Shown here piece by piece: positions 53,356 through 62,711 of a stretch of 64,000 bases of DNA. The notes under the pieces were generated by a model. It was not told the DNA's origin. It made no database searches and saw only the letters and a program-made list of their open reading frames with translations. The DNA lies in NCBI RefSeq assembly GCF_012927115.1, contig NZ_JABBFY010000001.1:372001-436000 (forward strand), given 5' to 3'. The stretch's first letter is position 1; each line of letters starts with the position of its first letter. Origin of the DNA: Sphingomonas sp. G-3-2-10 (GTDB lineage Bacteria > Pseudomonadota > Alphaproteobacteria > Sphingomonadales > Sphingomonadaceae). The translations under genes and the position numbers were made by a program.

Positions 53356-53445
53356 CCGTTCGCCCTGAGCTTGTCGAAGGGCCGTTCTTCTTTTCGACCG
53401 GCGGAAAAGAGGAGAACTGTGCTTCGACAAGCTTAGCACGAACGG
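53356..53445. repeat. Imperfect 90-base inverted repeat, REP-like
   Basis: The left arm starts CCGTTCGCCCTGAGCTTGTC and the right arm, read on the other strand, starts CCGTTCGTGCTAAGCTTGTC. Both continue through GAAG and a TTCTTTT-like end. The two halves fold into a long hairpin in the gap between the ligase and the decarboxylase. This type of AGCTTGTCGAAG element looks like a dispersed intergenic palindrome. Confidence 0.7.
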
Positions 53446-53482
53446 TATTTGGGTTGGAGCGCAGGGCAGGGAGCGAGAGGTC

Positions 53483-54706
53483 ATGAACGGCGCCAAGGCG
53501 ATCGGGCCGATCCCGGCGGAATTCGCGAGCGGTTTCCCCGCCGAACAATGGATCGCGCAGGCGGGCGGCACGCCGTTGTTCGTTTATGACTTCGCGGTCG
53601 TCGCGGCTCGGGTGGCGCAGCTGCGGGCTGCGCTGCCGGACAGCGTCGAGATTCATTATGCGATCAAGGCCAATCCGATGCCGGCGCTGCTCGCAGCGAT
53701 CGCGCCGCTGGTCGATGGGCTTGATGTCGCGTCGGCGGGGGAACTGGAAAAGGCGCTTGGCCTCATGGCGTCACATGCGATCAGCTTCGCGGGCCCGGGC
53801 AAGCGCGATTTCGAGCTGGAAGCGGCGATCCGCGCGGGTGTGACGATCAACCTCGAATCCGAAGGCGAAGCCGAGCGCGCGCTGTTGATCGCTGACCGTC
53901 TCGGCATCCGTCCGCTGCTCGCGGTGCGGGTGAACCCCGATTTCGAGCTGCGTGGCTCGGGAATGCGCATGGGCGGCCGCGCGTCACCCTTCGGCGTCGA
54001 TGCCGCGCGCGTGCCGGCCCTGGTGAAGCGCCTGATCGCGGCCGGGGCGGACTGGCAGGGCTTCCACATCTTCGCCGGATCGCAATCGCTCGATTCGGGC
54101 GCGATCAGCGAGAGCCAGTCGCTGACCCTCGCGTTGGCCGGGCGGCTGGCGGAGGAGATCGGTGCGTCGCCACCTTTGGTCAATCTGGGCGGCGGGTTCG
54201 GGATTCCCTATTTCTCTGGTGATACCCCGGTCGATGTCGAGGGGATCGGCCGCGCGCTGGCGTTCCAGATGGAGCGGCTTTCGCCGATGCTGGCACAGAG
54301 CCGCTTCGCGATCGAGCTTGGCCGCTGGCTGGTCGGCGAGGCGGGGGTCTACCTCGCCCGGGTGGTCGACCGGAAGGAAAGCGGCGGGGAGGCCTTCCTC
54401 GTCATCGATGGCGGCCTGAACCACCATCTCGCGGCCTCGGGCAATTTCGGCACGGTGGTGAAGCGCAATTATCCGGTCGCGGTGGCGACGAAGATCGGTG
54501 TGGAACCCGAAGAGATCGCGTCGGTCGTCGGTCCGCTCTGCACCCCGCTCGACCGGCTGGCAGATCGCGTCGCGCTTCCCAAAACCGAAGTGGGTGACGT
54601 CATCGCGATCTTCGCGTCCGGAGCCTATGGCCCGTCGGCGAGCCCCAGTGCGTTTCTGGGACATGCCCCGGCGCGAGAAATGCTGGTGGGAACCGCCAAC
54701 CCCTAA
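53483..54706 (+). CDS. XrtA-associated PLP-dependent decarboxylase
   Basis: A 407-residue fold-type III decarboxylase related to diaminopimelate/ornithine decarboxylases. The PLP Lys is Lys62 in HYAIKANP, the glycine loop is NLGGGFGIPYF, and the C-terminal barrel contains VVGPLCTPLDRLAD with the conserved Cys. Its genomic place identifies the exosortase-A-associated subfamily; the amino-acid substrate is unknown. A REP-like element separates it from the ligase. Confidence 0.9.
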   Translation: MNGAKAIGPIPAEFASGFPAEQWIAQAGGTPLFVYDFAVVAARVAQLRAALPDSVEIHYAIKANPMPALLAAIAPLVDGLDVASAGELEKALGLMASHAISFAGPGKRDFELEAAIRAGVTINLESEGEAERALLIADRLGIRPLLAVRVNPDFELRGSGMRMGGRASPFGVDAARVPALVKRLIAAGADWQGFHIFAGSQSLDSGAISESQSLTLALAGRLAEEIGASPPLVNLGGGFGIPYFSGDTPVDVEGIGRALAFQMERLSPMLAQSRFAIELGRWLVGEAGVYLARVVDRKESGGEAFLVIDGGLNHHLAASGNFGTVVKRNYPVAVATKIGVEPEEIASVVGPLCTPLDRLADRVALPKTEVGDVIAIFASGAYGPSASPSAFLGHAPAREMLVGTANP

Positions 54707-54805
54707 CGCTATCTTTACCTCTCCGGCTCCATAGCTTCCCCGATCCAGTACGGGTGCGGCCGAGACGTCGGTTGCCAATGCCCGTGCTCGGAAGGGAGCT
54801 CGAGC

Positions 54806-55450
54806 ATGTGTTTCGTTGGTAAGAGCAAGTTCGTCGCGGCGCCGGTTCTGGCCGCATTCCTCCTGTCGGGCTGTGTCGGCGGCGGTGGCCGCCCCGAGCT
54901 TCCCTCGGCTGCGATCGCCGGGGGCCGCGAGGCGCCGAGCGAGGAATATGTGATCGGGCCGATGGATTCGCTCCAGGTGTTTGTCTGGCGCAATCCCGAT
55001 CTGTCGGCGAAGGTGCAGGTGCGCCCCGACGGCCGCATCACCACGCCGCTGATCAGCGACATGCCCGCGGTGGGCAAGACCCCGGCGATGCTTGCGGACG
55101 ATATCCGCTACGCGCTCAGCGAATATATCAAGGATCCGATCGTCTCGGTGATCGTCGAGAATGCGGCGGGCGTGCCCAGCCAGCAGATCCGGATCGTCGG
55201 CGCGACCGAAAAGCCGGCGCTGGTGCCGTATCGCGCCAGCATGACCCTGCTCGACGCGATGATCTCGGTCGGCGGGCTTTCAGAATTCGCATCGGGGAAT
55301 CGCTCGCGGTTGATCCGCTACGATCCGCGCACGCGGCGTCAGGTCGAATATCGCGTCCGGCTCGGCGATCTTCTCAAAAATGGTGACATCTCGGCCAATG
55401 TGAAGCTCGAGCCGGGCGACGTCATCATCATCCCGGAAAGCATGTTCTGA
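54806..55450 (+). CDS. Polysaccharide export lipoprotein (Wza/EpsE type), XrtA system
   Basis: A 214-residue protein with lipobox LLSGC (Cys23) and a Gly-rich linker. The polysaccharide export (PES) domain follows (EEYVIGPMDSLQVFVWRNPDLS, VRPDGRITTPLI) and then a SLBB-type domain (IRIVGATEKPALVPY). It forms the periplasmic and outer-membrane part of the export channel. RBS GAAGGGAG. It opens a long rightward operon. Confidence 0.9.
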   Translation: MCFVGKSKFVAAPVLAAFLLSGCVGGGGRPELPSAAIAGGREAPSEEYVIGPMDSLQVFVWRNPDLSAKVQVRPDGRITTPLISDMPAVGKTPAMLADDIRYALSEYIKDPIVSVIVENAAGVPSQQIRIVGATEKPALVPYRASMTLLDAMISVGGLSEFASGNRSRLIRYDPRTRRQVEYRVRLGDLLKNGDISANVKLEPGDVIIIPESMF

Positions 55451-55457
55451 GGACCTG

Positions 55458-56978
55458 ATGGGCAGCATCTTCGACGAGATTCGCGCCGCGATCCATGCGG
55501 TCTGGATGCGCCGGTGGATCGCACTGGCGGTCGCCTGGGGGCTGTGCCTCGCGGGCTGGCTGGTCGTGTCGCAGATGCCGAACAAGTTTGAGAGCCATGC
55601 GCGCATCTTCGTGCAGCTCCGCCAGATTCTGCCGACCGACAATGCAGTGACGCAGGCCGGGCAGCAGAAGGATATCGACAGCGTACGCCAGACGATCACC
55701 TCGGCGTCGAACCTCGAAAAGGTCGTGCGCGGCACCGATCTGGCCAAGACCGTGGCGACCGACCGCGACATCGCGGACCGGATCGCTGCGCTTCAGGGCA
55801 TGATCAAGATCACCGCCCAGCAGGACAATCTGTTCGAGATCACCGTGACCGCGGGCAGCGGACGGCTGGCCAAGCAGATCGCACAGAAGCTGATCGACCT
55901 GTTCATCGAGGACAATCTGGCCGGTTCTCGCGACGAGACCAGCTCTTCGCTGCGCTTCCTCGATCAGCAGATCGAATCGCGTCAGAAGGCGTTGCAGGAT
56001 GCCGAAGCCAAGCGTGCGGACTTCCAGGCGCGCTATCTCGGCTCGCTGCCGGGCACCGGTTCGCTCAGCGAGCGGATGAGCCAGGCGCGGTCGCAGCTGG
56101 CGCAGGTCGATTCGGATCTGGCGGCGGCGCAGAGCGCGCTCAATACGATCAATGCCCAGATGTCGGGCACGGCGGCCAGCGTTCCGGGCGCAGGCGGCGG
56201 CGCCTCGGCCGGACCGGCGCGCGCGCGCCTCAACGCCATCATGGGCCAGATCGCCGAAGCCCGCGGACGCGGCTGGACCGACAATCATCCCGACATGATC
56301 GCCCTGCGCGGTCAGCTTTCCGCGGCGCAGGCCGCTGCCCGCAACGAGCCGCTGGTCGGCGGGGGCGGTGGCGGCGCGTCGAGCAATCCGCTCTATGTCA
56401 GCCTTCAGGCGATGCGCGCGGACAAGCTCACGCAGGTGGCGTCGCTCACCCAGCGCAAATCGGCGCTGGAAGGCGATCTCGCCAAGCTGAATGCAGCGAT
56501 GAACGACAATCCGGCGGCAGCGGCGGAGCAGTCGCAGATCGACCGCAACTATCAGGTGCTCAAGGACCAGTATGACAAGCTGCTCGCCGATCGCGAGCAG
56601 GTGCGGCTGCGCAGCTCGGTGCAGAACGATACCGACGCGGTGAAGTTCAGCGTGATCGATCCGCCGACCCAGCCGCGCGCGCCGACCGCGCCGAACCGGA
56701 CGCTGTTGCTGACCGGTGTGCTGATCGCGGGTCTGGGCGCGGGCGTCGCCGCGGCCTTTGCGCTGGGCAAGCTGACCACGACCTATTCGACCGCCAGCCG
56801 TCTCGAACGCGCCAGCGGGATGCCGGTGATCGGATCGATCGGCGAAGTGGTTACCGCCGCGCAGATCGCGATGCGCCGGAAAAAGCTGATGCTGTTTGCC
56901 GGAGGCGTCGCTGCGCTCGGCGCGGCCTGGGTCGGGCTGCTCGGTGTCGAGATGATCCAGCGTGGAATGGGGGCCTAG
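55458..56978 (+). CDS. XrtA-system polysaccharide chain-length determinant (Wzz/PCP-2a type)
   Basis: A 506-residue inner-membrane protein: first helix about 20-38, a long periplasmic coiled-coil region (about 150-400), and a hydrophobic pair near the C-terminus (LLLTGVLIAGLGAGVAAAFAL, then LMLFAGGVAALGAAWVGLL). The Pro-rich box preceding the first of these (IDPPTQPRAPTAPN) is typical for chain-length regulators. Seven bases behind the export gene. It sets polymer length together with the kinase-like ATPase. Confidence 0.88.
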   Translation: MGSIFDEIRAAIHAVWMRRWIALAVAWGLCLAGWLVVSQMPNKFESHARIFVQLRQILPTDNAVTQAGQQKDIDSVRQTITSASNLEKVVRGTDLAKTVATDRDIADRIAALQGMIKITAQQDNLFEITVTAGSGRLAKQIAQKLIDLFIEDNLAGSRDETSSSLRFLDQQIESRQKALQDAEAKRADFQARYLGSLPGTGSLSERMSQARSQLAQVDSDLAAAQSALNTINAQMSGTAASVPGAGGGASAGPARARLNAIMGQIAEARGRGWTDNHPDMIALRGQLSAAQAAARNEPLVGGGGGGASSNPLYVSLQAMRADKLTQVASLTQRKSALEGDLAKLNAAMNDNPAAAAEQSQIDRNYQVLKDQYDKLLADREQVRLRSSVQNDTDAVKFSVIDPPTQPRAPTAPNRTLLLTGVLIAGLGAGVAAAFALGKLTTTYSTASRLERASGMPVIGSIGEVVTAAQIAMRRKKLMLFAGGVAALGAAWVGLLGVEMIQRGMGA

Positions 56979-56982
56979 GCCA

Positions 56983-58020
56983 GTGAACGATCATAGCCCC
57001 CGCCGCTACAAGGGTTCGCTGCTCGAACGGGCAGCGGAGCAATATGCGTTTGGCGCGCCGCCGGCGGTGCCGCCGGTGATGCCGTCAGCGCCCGTTGCTC
57101 CGCCGCAGCCGCCCGCGCCGCCGGTTCAGGCCTATTATCCGCCCGAGCCGCCGGTTGCCGCGCCCGTTCAGGTCGCCGCGCCGCAGCCTGCCTATCTCGA
57201 GGATCCGGTTCTCGAGGAACCCGCGCCTGCCATCCGCCGCGGCTTCGCCGCCGAAGGACCGGTCGAACCAGTCCGGCCGAGTGGACGCCGCGTGGCGCCG
57301 GTCGATCGCACCTTGCTGTCGCAGGGCGGCATGCTCGTGCCCGGTGGTCCGATCACCGCGCTGGCGGAGGAATTCCGTCAGGTGAAGCGTCAGCTGCTGC
57401 TGACCGCGCGTGCCGTGGCCGGGGCCGATGCGCAGCGTGCCCGGATGATCCTCGTCTGCTCGGCACAGCCGAACGAGGGCAAGACCTTCTGCGCGATCAA
57501 CCTCGCGCTATCGATGTCGGCGGAAAAGGATGTCGAGATCCTGCTGGTCGATGCCGATTTCGCCAAGCCCGATGTGCTGGGCCGCCTCGGCGTGCCCGAA
57601 GGCCCTGGTCTGCTCGACGTGCTGTCGGGCGCGGTCGGCAATGTCGAGGATTGCATCATCGACACCGATATCCCGCAGCTCTCGCTGCTGCCCGCCGGCA
57701 CGCGGACGCATGGCGACACCGAACTGCTTGCCAGCGAGCGGGCCCGTGCGGTGATCGACGGGCTGACCACCGCCAATCCGCGCCGCATCGTGATCTTCGA
57801 TTCGCCGCCCGCGCTCGCCGCGTCGCCCGCCGCCGTGCTGGCGCTGCATGCGGGGCAGGTGATGCTGGTGGTGCGCGCCGACAAGACCACCGAGTCCGAC
57901 CTGCGCGAAGCGACTGCGATGCTCGACGGCTGCGAGCATATCCAGCTCGTTCTCAATTCGGTTTCGTTCCAGCCCGGCGGCCGCCGGTTCGGCACTTACT
58001 ATGAGGAGGCGGGGAAGTGA
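56983..58020 (+). CDS. XrtA-associated tyrosine autokinase-like ATPase
   Basis: A 345-residue BY-kinase-like P-loop protein: Walker A in QPNEGKT (Lys about 167), Walker A' in LLVDADFAKPD, Walker B in VIFDSPP. The C-terminus has only TYYEE as candidate phosphotyrosines. The first 75 residues are an unusual Pro/Ala/Val-rich stretch (many PP, PAP, PVA) absent from typical members. GTG 56983 was chosen over GTG 56962, which overlaps the previous stop. It should drive cycling of the chain-length protein. Confidence 0.85.
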   Translation: MNDHSPRRYKGSLLERAAEQYAFGAPPAVPPVMPSAPVAPPQPPAPPVQAYYPPEPPVAAPVQVAAPQPAYLEDPVLEEPAPAIRRGFAAEGPVEPVRPSGRRVAPVDRTLLSQGGMLVPGGPITALAEEFRQVKRQLLLTARAVAGADAQRARMILVCSAQPNEGKTFCAINLALSMSAEKDVEILLVDADFAKPDVLGRLGVPEGPGLLDVLSGAVGNVEDCIIDTDIPQLSLLPAGTRTHGDTELLASERARAVIDGLTTANPRRIVIFDSPPALAASPAAVLALHAGQVMLVVRADKTTESDLREATAMLDGCEHIQLVLNSVSFQPGGRRFGTYYEEAGK

Positions 58021-59648
58021 CCCGGCTTGGACTGTTCACCACCGCCGCGATCGCGGCCGCCACGCTGGCGACGCCGGCATGGGCGCAGGAACGCCAGCAG
58101 CGGCGCGCCAGCATCCAGCCCTATATCGAGGTCGGTCAGGTCGTGACTTCCGATCTCGATGGCGGCGACGTGCTGACCTATTCCACCGTTTCGGGGGGCA
58201 TCGACGCGTCGATCCAGTCGCGCCGGGTGCAGGTGCAGGCCAGCTACCGCTACGAGCATCGCTTCTCCTACGACAAGAAGGTGGGCGACGATTCGATCCA
58301 TAGCGGCCTCGCCACCGCGCGGGTCGTGGTCGCGCAGGGGCTGACGCTGGAAGCCGGCGGCATCGCCACCCGTGCCCGCAGCGACATTCGCGGCGACGCA
58401 TCGATCAATCCGGTCGGCAATGTCCGCAACACCAGCCAGGTCTATTCGGGCTATGCCGGTCCCTCGCTGTCGACTCATGTCGGGCCGATGTTCGTCAACG
58501 GCGCCTATCGCTTCGGCTATACCAAGGTGGAATCGCCGGTGGGCGGCACCGGTATCGCGCCCGGCCAGCAGCCGCTCGACGTCTATGACAGCTCGACCGT
58601 GCATGTCGCGACCGCCAGCGTCGGCGTGAAATCGGGCACGGTGCTGCCGATCGGCCTGACCGCCAGTGGTTCCTATACCCGCGAAAATGCCGGCCAGCTC
58701 GATCAGCGCTACGAAGGCAAGTTCGGACGCGGCGATGCCGTGCTGCCGATCGGTCGTGGCCTCGCGATCGCAGGCGGCGTCGGCTATGAAAAGATCGAGA
58801 TCAGCCAGCGCGATCCGCTGCTTACCGCGGGACCGAACCCGGTGCCGGTGGTGGACGGGGCAGGGCGGCAGGTGACCGACCCCAACTCGCCGCGCCGCAT
58901 CGCTTATGATTTCGACGGCATCTTCTGGGATGCGGGCGTCATCTGGCGCCCCAGCCGCCGCACCTTCCTCGAAGCGCGCGTCGGCAAGCGTTATGGCTCG
59001 TGGAGCTATACCGGGTCGTTCAGCTACCAGATCGGGCCGAGCAGCGGCATCCAGATCGGCGTCTATGATTCGATCGAGAGTTTTGGCCGGCAGATCAACG
59101 GCGGTGTCGCTTCGCTGCCGAACGGCTTCCTGACCAACAACGATCCGCTGGGCAACCAGAACAGCAGCTGCGTGTTCGGCACGGCGGGCAATGCGGCAGG
59201 CAGCTGCATGAACGGCATCCTCGCTTCGACCACCACGGGCAATTACCGCGCGCGTGGCGTGACCGGCGTGCTCGTGCTGGGCCGTGGCGGGACGCAGTTC
59301 GGTATCGGTGGCGGCTATTCGCGCCGCACCTTCATCGCGCCGAGCACCGGCTTCGGCAACGGCGTCAACATCAACGGCGTTACCGACGAGACCTTCTATG
59401 GTCAGATCTTCGCATCGCAGTCGGTCGGCCGCAACGCGTCGCTCGGCGGCAATGCCTATGTCAGCTATTATGACAGCGGGCTGGCCGGTGCGGATGGCGT
59501 GATGGGCTGGGGCGCGAATGCGGTCTATACCCAGCGCTTCGGTCCGATCGGCGCGACTTTGGCAGCCGGCGTTTCCGGTTTCGAAGGACAAAACAACGAG
59601 AATGCAGCTTCGGCGCAGGCGCTCGTTGGTCTGCGGTACGGGTTCTAA
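58017..59648 (+). CDS. XrtA-associated outer-membrane beta-barrel protein
   Basis: A 543-residue protein starting at GTG 58017 (overlapping the kinase stop, GAGGAGG ahead) with a signal peptide (cut after AWA). The rest is alternating short strands rich in Gly/Tyr/Ser (SYRYEHRFSY, FVNGAYRFGYTK, GSFSYQIGPSSG), ending in an aromatic residue (LVGLRYGF), as for outer-membrane barrels. By position it matches the uncharacterised PEP-CTERM-associated outer-membrane family and may be the export porin. Confidence 0.78.
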   Translation: MTRLGLFTTAAIAAATLATPAWAQERQQRRASIQPYIEVGQVVTSDLDGGDVLTYSTVSGGIDASIQSRRVQVQASYRYEHRFSYDKKVGDDSIHSGLATARVVVAQGLTLEAGGIATRARSDIRGDASINPVGNVRNTSQVYSGYAGPSLSTHVGPMFVNGAYRFGYTKVESPVGGTGIAPGQQPLDVYDSSTVHVATASVGVKSGTVLPIGLTASGSYTRENAGQLDQRYEGKFGRGDAVLPIGRGLAIAGGVGYEKIEISQRDPLLTAGPNPVPVVDGAGRQVTDPNSPRRIAYDFDGIFWDAGVIWRPSRRTFLEARVGKRYGSWSYTGSFSYQIGPSSGIQIGVYDSIESFGRQINGGVASLPNGFLTNNDPLGNQNSSCVFGTAGNAAGSCMNGILASTTTGNYRARGVTGVLVLGRGGTQFGIGGGYSRRTFIAPSTGFGNGVNINGVTDETFYGQIFASQSVGRNASLGGNAYVSYYDSGLAGADGVMGWGANAVYTQRFGPIGATLAAGVSGFEGQNNENAASAQALVGLRYGF

Positions 59649-59665
59649 GGGGTCGGGACAGGGAT

Positions 59666-60790
59666 ATGTACGACGACCATTATGGATTGAGCGGCCGGCC
59701 GTTCCAGCTGACGCCCGATCCGCGCTTCTGGTTCGATACCGCCACGCACCGCAAGGCGATGGCCTATCTCGGCTATGGCTTGAGCCAGGGCGAGGGCTTT
59801 GTCGTGATCACCGGCGATCCAGGTGCTGGCAAGACCACGCTGATGGGCCATCTGCTCGGCACGATCGATCGCGAGCGGATGAACGTGATCAAGATCGTCA
59901 CGACGCAGCTCGCGCCGAACGATCTGCTGCGCCTCGTCGCGGCGGGGCTTCAGATCGATGCGGTGGACCTGCCGAAATCGGCGATGCTCTCGGCGATCGA
60001 GCGCGGGCTGCATACCGTCGCGCGCAACGGCCAGCGCACGCTGCTGATCGTCGACGAAGCGCAGTCGCTGCCGCTGGAGACGCTGGAGGAGCTGCGTATG
60101 CTCTCCAATTTCCAGGCGGGCGGCTATCCGCTGCTCCAGATCTTCCTGCTCGGCCAACCCGAGTTCCGCGTCACGCTGCAGGACCCGCGGCTCGAGCAGC
60201 TGCGCCAGCGCGTGATCGCGATGCACCATCTCGATTCGATGGAGGCCGACGAAGTCGAGCCCTATCTGATCCACCGCCTGTCGTGCGTCGGCTGGCGGGG
60301 CAAGCCGCGCTTCACCAACGATGCGGTGGCCGCGATGTACCGCTGGTCGGGCGGCAGCCCGCGCCGGCTGAACCAGCTTGCCGGCCGCGTCCTGCTGTTC
60401 GGCGCGATCGAGCAGATCGAGACCTTTGGCTCGGAAGACCTCGCCACGGTGATCGCTGATCTCGATAACGATACCCCGCAATCGGCGTATCAGCCGGCCA
60501 TGTCTGCGCCCGCGCCGGTCGCCGAGGCGCCGTACGAGCTTCACGAAGTCGCTCCCACGCCGATGCCGATCACCCCACCCGCACCGGTGATGGGCGAACC
60601 GCGCCCGATCCGGCCCGAGACGGTTCCCGCCGACGATTCGATGAAGCGCATCGCCGAGCTGGAAGCCCATGTGAAGGAACAGGACGAGGCGCTGCGCCGC
60701 GTGCTGACCCTGCTGGTCGATTGGGTCGAGAACAGCGACAACAAGGTTGCCCGTCCGGATCTGTCCGCGCTTCGCGGCAACGCGGCGTAA
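59666..60790 (+). CDS. XrtA-associated ExeA-like ATPase
   Basis: A 374-residue AAA+ protein: MYDDHYGLSGRPFQLTPDP is the ExeA/general-secretion start, Walker A is GDPGAGKTT (Lys56), Walker B is LLIVDEAQSL, and the sensor and lid region is GGSPRRLNQLAGR. A Pro-rich linker (about 275-315) and a short coiled coil (MKRIAELEAHVKEQDEALRR) form the C-terminus. Such ATPases sit in nearly all XrtA loci; their substrate is not known. It is soluble, acting at the inner membrane. Confidence 0.88.
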   Translation: MYDDHYGLSGRPFQLTPDPRFWFDTATHRKAMAYLGYGLSQGEGFVVITGDPGAGKTTLMGHLLGTIDRERMNVIKIVTTQLAPNDLLRLVAAGLQIDAVDLPKSAMLSAIERGLHTVARNGQRTLLIVDEAQSLPLETLEELRMLSNFQAGGYPLLQIFLLGQPEFRVTLQDPRLEQLRQRVIAMHHLDSMEADEVEPYLIHRLSCVGWRGKPRFTNDAVAAMYRWSGGSPRRLNQLAGRVLLFGAIEQIETFGSEDLATVIADLDNDTPQSAYQPAMSAPAPVAEAPYELHEVAPTPMPITPPAPVMGEPRPIRPETVPADDSMKRIAELEAHVKEQDEALRRVLTLLVDWVENSDNKVARPDLSALRGNAA

Positions 60791-60798
60791 GCGCCCTC

Positions 60799-61641
60799 AT
60801 GGTGGTCAACGCCCTCTCGGTCGATGTCGAAGACTGGTTCCAGGTCGGCGCCTTTGAAAAGGTGATCGACCGGCGGGACTGGGATTCGCTCGAACACCGG
60901 GTGGAAGCCAATACCGACAAAGTGCTGGCGCTGTTCGACGCGGGCAACGTCAAGGCGACCTTCTTCACGCTCGGTTGGGTGGCGGAGCGCTATCCCGCAC
61001 TGATGCGCCGCATCGTCGAGAACGGGCATGAGATCGCCAGCCACGGCTGGGATCATCAGCGCGTCTTCACGATGGGTCCGGAGCAGTTCCGCGCCGATCT
61101 GGCCCGCGCCCGCGCCGCGATCGAGGACGCCAGCGGCGCCAAGGTGACCGGCTATCGCGCGCCCAGCTTCTCGATCGACACCCGAACGCCCTGGGCGCAT
61201 CAGGTGCTGGCCGAGGAAGGCTATCTTTATTCCTCCAGCGTAGCCCCGATCCGGCACGACCATTATGGCTGGGCCGATGCCCCGCGCGGCGCATATCGCC
61301 CGGTGAGCGACGCCGGTCTGATCGAAGTGCCGATCACCATCGCGCGCGTCGCGGGCAAGGAAGTGACGACCGGCGGCGGTTTCTTCCGCCTGCTGCCCGG
61401 ATCGATCACCAGCACTGCCGTCAGCGCCGCTAACCGCGAGGCGCGTCCGGCGATCTTCTACTTCCACCCGTGGGAAATCGATCCCGCCCAGCCGCGCGTC
61501 GCCAATGCGCCGCTCCGTTCGAAGCTGCGCCATTATGCCCGGCTCGGTGCGATGTCGGGCAAGCTGGAGACGCTGATCGCGGGGCATGAATGGGGCCGGA
61601 TGGATCATATCGTTGCACGCGAAGCGGAGCGGCTCCAGTGA
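60799..61641 (+). CDS. XrtA-associated polysaccharide deacetylase
   Basis: A 280-residue NodB-type deacetylase. NALSVDVEDWFQV is the hallmark start of this family. The metal and catalytic residues lie in DVEDW and SHGWDHQ, with the later motifs GYRAPSFSID and FYFHPWEID. ATG 60799 begins at the catalytic domain. It removes acetyl groups from the polymer or its precursors, but there is no signal peptide, so cytoplasmic or lipid-linked substrates are likely. Confidence 0.9.
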   Translation: MVVNALSVDVEDWFQVGAFEKVIDRRDWDSLEHRVEANTDKVLALFDAGNVKATFFTLGWVAERYPALMRRIVENGHEIASHGWDHQRVFTMGPEQFRADLARARAAIEDASGAKVTGYRAPSFSIDTRTPWAHQVLAEEGYLYSSSVAPIRHDHYGWADAPRGAYRPVSDAGLIEVPITIARVAGKEVTTGGGFFRLLPGSITSTAVSAANREARPAIFYFHPWEIDPAQPRVANAPLRSKLRHYARLGAMSGKLETLIAGHEWGRMDHIVAREAERLQ

Positions 61642-62711
61642 ATGCTCCCATGTTCGTGCGCCCGCTGGGCCTTCATGTCGCCGATCTGAGCGATCCCATC
61701 GAGCGTGCGCGCATCGGTGCCTATGTCCACGATCATAAGGACGGCACGCCGTTCCACCTGCCCGCATGGAGCGTGGCGGTGGAAAAGGGGTGCGGGCAGA
61801 AGAGCCACTACCTCGTCGCCGAGAAGGGCAATGGCGAGATCACCGGCGTGATGCCGTTGACCGAATGCAGCTCGCCCCTGTTCGGCAAGGCGCTGGTTTC
61901 CGCCGGCTTCGGCGTCGGTGGCGGTATCCTGGCGGATAGCGCTCACGCCGCGTCGGTGCTTGCCGAGCGCGCCTGGGCGCTGGCCGGCGAACTGAACTGC
62001 CCGACGATGGAAGTTCGCGGCGGGCCGCTGCCCGGTCCGGACTGGCATGTCGATACGGGGCGTTATCTGGGCTTCGTCCGCCCGCTGGCGGCCGACGACG
62101 AAGCCGAACTGCTCGCCATCCCGCGCAAGCAGCGCGCCGAGGTGCGCAAGTCGCTTTCCTTCGATCTCGATGTGAGCACGGGCTGTCACGTGGAGGACGC
62201 GGACGTCCATTATGCGGTCTATGCCGAGATGGTCCGCAATCTGGGTACGCCCGTATTCCCGAAGAAACTTTTCTCCGAGGTGCTGCGGGAGTTTGGCAAA
62301 TCCGCCGACATCCTTATCGTGCGGCATCGCGGAGTTGCAGTGTCGAGCGTACTTAGCCTCTACTGGAAAGGCACGGTCTATCCCTATTGGGGAGGAGGCA
62401 CCGCCGCCGCGCGCGCGCTGCGCGCCAACGACCGGATGTATTTCGAGCTGATGCGCCATGCCCGCACGCGGGGCTGCACCCGCTTCGACTTCGGCCGTTC
62501 CAAGACCGGCACGGGACCTGCGGCATACAAGAAGACCTGGGGCTTCGAGCCGCAGCCGTTGACCTATTACGAGCGCACCGCCGACGGCGAGAAGCCGCGC
62601 GACGCCAGCCCGCTCAACCCGAAATACCGGTTGCAGATCGCGGTGTGGAAGAAGCTGCCGCTCTGGGCCGCCAATACCGTTGGCCCCTTCATCGCGAAGG
62701 GCCTTGGCTGA
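61638..62711 (+). CDS. XrtA-associated FemAB-like acyltransferase
   Basis: A 357-residue GNAT-fold protein of the FemAB-like, PEP-CTERM-associated type: PFHLPAWSVAVEKG, RKQRAEVRKSLSFDLD, VSSVLSLYWKGTVYPYWGGG and DFGRSKTGTGPAAYKKTWGF. GTG 61638 overlaps the previous stop; ATG 61650 is a possible alternative. It probably transfers an amino acid or acyl group onto the polysaccharide precursor. Confidence 0.88.
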   Translation: MNAPMFVRPLGLHVADLSDPIERARIGAYVHDHKDGTPFHLPAWSVAVEKGCGQKSHYLVAEKGNGEITGVMPLTECSSPLFGKALVSAGFGVGGGILADSAHAASVLAERAWALAGELNCPTMEVRGGPLPGPDWHVDTGRYLGFVRPLAADDEAELLAIPRKQRAEVRKSLSFDLDVSTGCHVEDADVHYAVYAEMVRNLGTPVFPKKLFSEVLREFGKSADILIVRHRGVAVSSVLSLYWKGTVYPYWGGGTAAARALRANDRMYFELMRHARTRGCTRFDFGRSKTGTGPAAYKKTWGFEPQPLTYYERTADGEKPRDASPLNPKYRLQIAVWKKLPLWAANTVGPFIAKGLG

